NCBI GenBank assembly: GCA_004558145.1
Contig: SFDQ01000002.1
Span: 62,001-126,000, forward strand
Length of the DNA stretch: 64,000 nucleotides
Reading direction: 5' to 3'
Source of the DNA: Oscillospiraceae bacterium
GTDB lineage: Bacteria > Bacillota_A > Clostridia > Oscillospirales > Ruminococcaceae
Position 1 is the first letter of the stretch. Each line of letters opens with the position of its first letter. The notes beneath the pieces are model-generated. The model worked only from the letters and a program-made list of their open reading frames with translations, had not been told where the DNA came from and searched no databases. The translations under genes were made by a program, and so were the position numbers. This document shows positions 60,099 to 64,000 of the stretch, piece after piece.

Positions 60099-60785
60099 AT
60101 GCTGGGCACCATCGTGAACACCGCCGCCATCGTGGCGGGCAGTCTTTTGGGCAGCGCCCTGCGGCGGGGCCTTGCGGAAAAATACCAGCAGGCGCTCTAC
60201 ACCGCCATGGGCTTTGCCGCCGTGTTTCTGGGCACCCAGACGGTGGTGGAAAACCTCTCCGAGAGCCGGTTCCCGGTGCTGTTCATCGCCAGCCTTGCCA
60301 TCGGCAGCCTCATCGGCACCGCGCTGGACATCGACGGGGCCTTCACCCGGCTGGTGCGGCGCTTTTCCAAGACCGAGCTGAGCCAGGGGCTCTCCACCGG
60401 CATCCTTCTGTGCTGCATGGGGAGCCTGTCCATCCTGGGGCCCATCCAAAGCGCCCTTCTGGGGGACCACACCTTTCTGTTCACCAACGCCACGCTGGAC
60501 TTCGTCACCTTCATGGTGCTGGGCTCGGCCTACGGGCCGGGCATGTGCGCCGCCGGGGCGGTGCTCTTCTGCTGGCAGGGGTCCATCTACCTGGGCGCCA
60601 GCGTGCTGGAGGGCTTCTTCACCGGGGATGTGATGTGCGAGCTTTCCATCGTGGGGGGCGTGCTCATCGCCGCGTCGGGCCTTTCCATCCTGAACATCCG
60701 CGAGACAAAGACCCTCAACCTGCTGCCCTCCCTTCTGGTGCCGGCGGCATGGTTTCTGGCCCGGGCCGCCCTGGGCCTTGCATAA
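60099..60785 (+). CDS. DUF554 membrane protein
   Basis: A 228-residue protein with seven helices. It has the DUF554 layout, starting GTIVNTAAIVAGSLLGSAL and containing GILLCCMGSLSILGPIQSALLGD and the SIVGGVLIAASGLSIL segment near the end. The function is unknown; the family is widespread in Firmicutes. Confidence 0.9.
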   Translation: MLGTIVNTAAIVAGSLLGSALRRGLAEKYQQALYTAMGFAAVFLGTQTVVENLSESRFPVLFIASLAIGSLIGTALDIDGAFTRLVRRFSKTELSQGLSTGILLCCMGSLSILGPIQSALLGDHTFLFTNATLDFVTFMVLGSAYGPGMCAAGAVLFCWQGSIYLGASVLEGFFTGDVMCELSIVGGVLIAASGLSILNIRETKTLNLLPSLLVPAAWFLARAALGLA

Positions 60786-60789
60786 AAAC

Positions 60790-60821
60790 AAAAATGCCCC
60801 CGAGGTCTCGGGGGCATTTTT
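60790..60821. terminator. Bidirectional terminator
   Basis: AAAAATGCCCCCGAG and its perfect complement, serving DUF554 and the converging DMT transporter gene. Confidence 0.9.
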
Positions 60822-60831
60822 GTTTGCATTT

Positions 60832-61731
60832 TCAGGTCTTGGCCGCCTTTTTCCGGGACGGCAGCTGGGCCAGCACGATGGCGCAGAACATCAGCACGCA
60901 GCCGCCCAGCTCCCGGGCGGTGAGGGTCTGGTGCAGCAGCAGCCAGCCCGCCAGCACGCTGAACACGCTTTCCAGGCTCAAAGTCAGGCTGGCCAGGGTA
61001 GGCTCCACATGTTTTTGAGCCACCACCTGCAGGGTGTAGGCCACGCCGCAGCTGAGCACGCCGGCGTAGAGGATGGGGCCCCAGGCGCCCAGCACCCCGC
61101 TCAGGGTGGGCTGCTCGAAGAGCAGCGCGGGCACGGCGCAGAACACGCCCGCCACAAAGAACTGCACGCAGGAGAGCTTGACGCCGTCCACCAGGGGTGA
61201 AAAATGGTCGATGACGAGGATGTGCAGGCTGAACAGGCCGCTGCACCCGAAGAGGAGCATCTCCCCCGGGCCGATGGCGGCGCTGCCGTTCCAGCACAGG
61301 AGATACAGCCCGCCCAGGGCGATGGCCACCGCCAGCCACACCTGCGCGCCGGGCATGCGGCGGAAGAAGATGCCCAGCAGCGGCACGATGACGATATAGA
61401 GGGCGGTGATGAAGCCCACCTTGCCCACGCTGGCATATTCCAGCGCCCACTGCTGCAGGCTGCTGGCAAGGCCCAGGAGCACACCGCACAAAACGCCGCC
61501 CAGCCAGAGGTTTTTCCTGTCGGCGGGGGTGTCTTCTTCCCTCCGGTTGCCGGACAGGCGGCCCAGCAGCGGGATGAGCGGCAGCAGCACCACACCGCCC
61601 AGCAGGCTGCGCACACAGTTGAAGGTGAAGGGCCCCACGTATTCATTGCCCACGCTCTGGGCCACGAAGGCCACGCCCCAGATCAGGGCGGTGAGGGCCA
61701 GCATGGGCAGATATTTCAGTTCCTTTTTCAA
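60832..61731 (-). CDS. DMT/EamA family transporter
   Basis: A 299-residue protein with ten helices in two EamA repeats (first includes TALIWGVAFVAQSVG, second starts near AAIGPGEMLLFGCS). I place the start at the TTG at 61731, which lies 10 nt after GGAGG; a later ATG would remove the first helix. The cargo is unknown. It lies 19 nt downstream of the thioredoxin-fold gene and is probably in one transcript. Confidence 0.87.
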   Translation of the reverse strand: MKKELKYLPMLALTALIWGVAFVAQSVGNEYVGPFTFNCVRSLLGGVVLLPLIPLLGRLSGNRREEDTPADRKNLWLGGVLCGVLLGLASSLQQWALEYASVGKVGFITALYIVIVPLLGIFFRRMPGAQVWLAVAIALGGLYLLCWNGSAAIGPGEMLLFGCSGLFSLHILVIDHFSPLVDGVKLSCVQFFVAGVFCAVPALLFEQPTLSGVLGAWGPILYAGVLSCGVAYTLQVVAQKHVEPTLASLTLSLESVFSVLAGWLLLHQTLTARELGGCVLMFCAIVLAQLPSRKKAAKT

Positions 61732-61750
61732 AAGCGGTGTTCCTCCCCTG

Positions 61751-62662
61751 TCAATTTCCCGCGCCAAAGCCCAGGGCCGCAAAGTCCACCGCCGGGGCCT
61801 TGGGGGCCTCGGGCTGCACCGCGGGCGCGGCGGGGGCAGCGGGCGCGGCGGGCGCTTCAAACCCTTCCAGCAGCGCGCCCAGGTCCTGCGGGCCGTCCTC
61901 CGGCTGCTGCGGCGCGGGCGCGTCGAAAGCCTCCAGCGGGGTGTCAAAGCCGGTCTCAAACGTTTCGTCGTCCGTCTGGGGCGCGGCGGGAGCCGGTTCC
62001 TCTGGCGCGGCCGGGGCCGGTTCGGCAGGCGCGGCTGCTGCGGCGCCGAAGGCGGCGCTGAAGCTGTCGGCCACCGGCGCGGCGGGCGCGGCGGCCAGCC
62101 ATTCGGCGGGCAGGGTGGGCAGAAGGTCGGCGGCCAGTTCTTCCATGGCTGCGCAGTCCTCCGGCAGGTCGGTGAGGGTGGCGCCGTAATGGGCCAGCAG
62201 CACCCGGCCCGCCGGGCCCACCAGCAGGGTCAGGGGCAGCTGCCAGGCCTCGCCCGCCTGGGGGCGGAAGCCCTGCTTTTTGGCCTCGTTGATGATCTTC
62301 ATGGCTTTGAGGGAGAAGCACTTCATCCGGCTTTTCTCGCTGGGCACGGCGAAGAAGCGGTAGAGCACGCCCTCGGCGTCGCACATCAGCTCGTAGGGCA
62401 TGGCCCCCTCGGGGATGGCCTTAGAGATGGTCTGGGGCTTGGTCTGCACAACGCACACCAGCCGGGCGCTGCGCAGCGAACCGGCGGACTTGATGTACTC
62501 CATGATGTAGTTCCGGGTGAGGGGATGGCCGAAGTTTCGCAGGAACACAAGGAACACAGGCTTGTCCCCTTCCAGCAGCTCATAGAAGCTCTGCTGGGGG
62601 TGATAGGGGGTGTCAAAGCGGAACTCCGGGATCACATCGCCGGCGCGCAGTCGTTTTGCCAT
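61751..62662 (-). CDS. Thioredoxin-fold AhpC/PRXL2-like protein lacking its cysteines, with Ala/Pro tail
   Basis: A 303-residue protein. Residues 1 to about 185 match AhpC-TSA_2/PRXL2-type thioredoxin folds: AGDVIPEFRFDT, then VFLVFLRNFG followed by HPLT (46-49), where the family has Cys-Pro-x-Cys. Both catalytic cysteines are therefore absent, although TLLVGPAGRVLLAHYG and other fold segments remain. Residues about 195-303 are low-complexity, rich in Ala, Pro and Glu. It may be a binding or scaffold protein. The ATG at 62662 has AAGGAG. Function is unknown. Confidence 0.8.
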   Translation of the reverse strand: MAKRLRAGDVIPEFRFDTPYHPQQSFYELLEGDKPVFLVFLRNFGHPLTRNYIMEYIKSAGSLRSARLVCVVQTKPQTISKAIPEGAMPYELMCDAEGVLYRFFAVPSEKSRMKCFSLKAMKIINEAKKQGFRPQAGEAWQLPLTLLVGPAGRVLLAHYGATLTDLPEDCAAMEELAADLLPTLPAEWLAAAPAAPVADSFSAAFGAAAAAPAEPAPAAPEEPAPAAPQTDDETFETGFDTPLEAFDAPAPQQPEDGPQDLGALLEGFEAPAAPAAPAAPAVQPEAPKAPAVDFAALGFGAGN

Positions 62663-62702
62663 GGGACGGCTCTCCTTCTTTCGCAAAATGCGTCTCCTTC
62701 TT

Positions 62703-62730
62703 ATTCTACACGTTCCGCCCTTTCTGTCAA
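62703..62730 (-). promoter_or_regulatory. Promoter of the thioredoxin-fold/DMT operon
   Basis: TTGACA (62730-62725), 16-nt spacer, TAGAAT (62708-62703) on the minus strand. Confidence 0.7.
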
Positions 62731-62735
62731 TGTGG

Positions 62736-62741
62736 TATAAT
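62736..62741 (+). promoter_or_regulatory. Extended -10 promoter of the LUD gene
   Basis: TATAAT preceded by TGG, 31 nt before the ATG. It sits beside the divergent -35, so the two promoters should compete. Confidence 0.65.
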
Positions 62742-62771
62742 AAGGGCAAATGATGCAAGGAGGTACGAAGG

Positions 62772-63407
62772 ATGCACGACGCCGTGAAGGACAACATCGA
62801 AAAGCGGGCCAGACGGGTGATCGCCGCTTTGAAAGCCAACAACATGGAGGGCTGGTATCTGCCCGATGCCGCCGGGGTGCGGGAGTTTGTGGAAAAGCTC
62901 ATCCCGGAAGGGGCCACCGTGGCAAACGGCGGCAGCATGACCCTGGCCGAGACGGGAGTCATGGACCTTCTTGCCAGCGGGCGGTACGAATTTCTGGACC
63001 GCACCGGCCTTGCGGGCGAGGAGCTGGGCAGGCTCTACCGCCGGGTGTTCAGCGCCGACTGGTATCTGGCCAGCGCCAACGCCATCACCGAGGCGGGCGA
63101 AATTTACAATGTGGACGGCAACTCCAACCGGGTGGCGGCCATCACCTTCGGGCCCGAGAACGTGCTGCTGGTGGTGGGCTGCAACAAAATCGTGAAGGAC
63201 CTGGCCGCCGCAAAGGAGCGGGTGGAGGCCATTGCCGCGCCGGCCAACACGGTGCGCCTTAACTGCGCCACCCCCTGCGCGACCACCGGCAAGTGCGAGC
63301 ACTGCCACAGCCCGGCCCGCATCTGCTGCACCACCACCATCCACAGCTTCCAGCGCGTTCCGGGGCGCATCAAGGTGCTGCTGGTGGGCGAGCCGCTGGG
63401 CTTTTGA
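62772..63407 (+). CDS. LUD domain protein (lactate utilization LutC/YkgG-like)
   Basis: A 211-residue LUD (DUF162) protein with NGGSMTLAETGVMDLL, the LASANAITEAGEIYNVDGNSNRVA motif and a C-terminal Cys-rich end (TPCATTGKCEHCHSPARICC). LutC-type proteins act with LutA and LutB in lactate oxidation, but stand-alone forms like this are common in Clostridia and poorly characterised. No lutA or lutB is present here. AAGGAGG precedes the ATG. Confidence 0.9.
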   Translation: MHDAVKDNIEKRARRVIAALKANNMEGWYLPDAAGVREFVEKLIPEGATVANGGSMTLAETGVMDLLASGRYEFLDRTGLAGEELGRLYRRVFSADWYLASANAITEAGEIYNVDGNSNRVAAITFGPENVLLVVGCNKIVKDLAAAKERVEAIAAPANTVRLNCATPCATTGKCEHCHSPARICCTTTIHSFQRVPGRIKVLLVGEPLGF

Positions 63408-63417
63408 GCCGACATGC

Positions 63418-63461
63418 AAAAACACAGGGCGCATCCCGATGGGATGCGCCCTGTGTTTTTT
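63418..63461. terminator. Bidirectional terminator
   Basis: AAAAACACAGGGCGCATCCC, three-base loop and its perfect complement, ending TTTTTT. It stops the LUD transcript and the small RNA transcript from the other side. Confidence 0.93.
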
Positions 63462-63627
63462 CTATAAAGGCCCCGCCTTGCCGTCTGCGACCAATCAAAA
63501 CCTACCGAATGGCAGGTGGGTGCCCTGTGCCCGGTTTCTCGCTCCCTTCGTCCGCCTTGGTCCGCGCATGCGCGGGACGGGAGGTCTGCAATCTGCCGGG
63601 CAACTGCCGGGCTCCCTGAATTTGATT
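63462..63627 (-). ncRNA. Structured small RNA gene, 6S-like candidate
   Basis: A stand-alone transcript is implied by a promoter at 63634-63662 and a terminator at 63418-63461, with no start codon or coding bias. The 5' AATCAAA (63627-63620) pairs with TTTGATT (63499-63493 region), closing a rod. Inside, CTCCCGTCC pairs with GGACGAAGGGAG, CCGCGC/GCGCGG forms an apical hairpin, and ACCTGCC/GGTAGGT forms a side hairpin next to the closing stem. A long rod with an interrupted centre and closed ends is the 6S RNA layout; the identity is inference. It does not show tmRNA, SRP RNA or RNase P signatures. Confidence 0.6.
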
Positions 63628-63633
63628 AGTAGG

Positions 63634-63662
63634 ATTATATCAAGCCGCAACAAATCGAACAA
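63634..63662 (-). promoter_or_regulatory. Promoter of the small RNA gene
   Basis: TTGTTC (63662-63657), 17-nt spacer, TATAAT (63639-63634) on the minus strand, just after the DUF1292 stop. Confidence 0.8.
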
Positions 63663-63680
63663 GGCAGGAATGCCGCGTTT

Positions 63681-64000
63681 TTACTGCTCGATGTCGAAGA
63701 ACTCCTGCAGGCGCTTTTCGAACATCTTGCTCACTTTGTAGAGCTCTTCGTCGTCCTCGACGATGTCCAGGTATTCGCCGTTCTCGTCCTCGCCCACCTT
63801 CATCAGAATCAGCTCGGCCTCGGTCTCTTCCAGCTGCTTTTCGTCCTCCACATAGGGCACCAGCGCCATATAGTGGGTGTCGTCCAGGTCCGCCGCGTCG
63901 ATCACCTCAAAGACGTGCTCTTTGCCGTCCTCGTCTTCCAGGGTGATGAGATCGGGGGTGTAATCGTCCTCTTCCTGCGCGGTGGGGGGCACTTTGGTCT
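63681..64000 (-). CDS. DUF1292 family protein, 5' end beyond window
   Basis: A very acidic protein of at least 106 residues with the DUF1292 core ITLEDEDGKEHVFEVIDAADLDD followed by YMALVPYVEDE. It is open to the right edge; a GTG at 63992 is a possible start, but the true start may lie outside. DUF1292 (YrzB) genes commonly sit beside ruvX in Firmicutes; their function is unknown. Confidence 0.85.
   Translation of the reverse strand, partial: TKVPPTAQEEDDYTPDLITLEDEDGKEHVFEVIDAADLDDTHYMALVPYVEDEKQLEETEAELILMKVGEDENGEYLDIVEDDEELYKVSKMFEKRLQEFFDIEQ

Noticed and set aside
63462..63627. tmRNA, SRP RNA or RNase P RNA
   Set aside because: None of the conserved cores of these RNAs, such as a tRNA-like end or the SRP helix 8 loop, is present.
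1..64000. CRISPR arrays, insertion sequences and integrases
   Set aside because: I found no regularly spaced direct repeats and no transposase or recombinase gene in the window.

Overview
The window comes from a high-GC, low-AT-intergenic Gram-positive genome with strong AGGAGG-type ribosome binding sites and many TTGNNN-N17-TATAAT promoters. A perfect CIRCE operator on htpG, a leucine T-box on leuACDB, a VanR/VanS pair, and small families such as DUF1292, DUF6054 and DUF2304 point to Clostridia. The high GC suggests an Oscillospiraceae/Ruminococcaceae gut commensal (Faecalibacterium, Subdoligranulum or Gemmiger type). That placement is inferred from gene content; no marker gene such as 16S is present.

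Layout. 1-6240 (minus): a visibly more A/T-rich exopolysaccharide/capsule operon with a priming phosphoglycosyltransferase, a GT4, a Wzy/ligase-like protein, a GT2, a sialyltransferase-like GT52-type protein and a gene cut by the window edge. 6288-11801: a ribosomal-protection-type GTPase fused to an NYN ribonuclease-like domain, a Wzy-like membrane protein and a divergent DUF6056 membrane protein. 11814-13370: a small protein and peptidase T. 13428-23284 (plus): a nine-gene surface-glycan operon with the CapE/CapF/CapG route to UDP-L-FucNAc, two glycosyltransferases, DUF2304, and three acyl-transfer-type genes (acyltransferase-3, MBOAT, SGNH). 23297-28243: T-box-controlled leuACDB.

28248-30969: a lipoprotein, thioredoxin and an ECF sigma factor with its membrane partner. 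30987-34672: a VanY-like carboxypeptidase, a roughly 500-bp structured spacer bounded by inverted repeats, then VanS, VanR and a GNAT acetyltransferase. 34733-39835: AI-2E-type transporter, GH25 lysozyme, SDR, tadA, CPBP protease and DUF308. 39852-43226: htpG with CIRCE, a tyrosine phosphatase, and a two-gene XRE/membrane operon flanked by twin operators. 43252-49819: a complete nucleoside uptake and salvage block (BMP lipoprotein, ABC ATPase, two permeases, cytidine deaminase, purine nucleoside phosphorylase), followed upstream by class III fbp.

51986-64000: a PflA-like radical SAM protein, a large membrane protein, DUF6054, tRNA-Leu(CAG) and tRNA-Gly(TCC), two DMT transporters, MntP, a Crp/Fnr regulator, a YfcE phosphodiesterase coupled to an unusual PglD-type acyltransferase/NahK-type kinase fusion, DUF554, a thioredoxin-fold protein lacking its cysteines, a LUD protein, an independent structured small RNA gene, and DUF1292 running off the right edge. 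There is no transposase, integrase, CRISPR array or phage block. The main themes are envelope polysaccharide synthesis, cell-wall remodelling and nucleoside or amino-acid metabolism. The items most worth follow-up are the GTPase-NYN fusion, the acyltransferase-kinase fusion, the small RNA, and the structured spacer between vanY and vanS.
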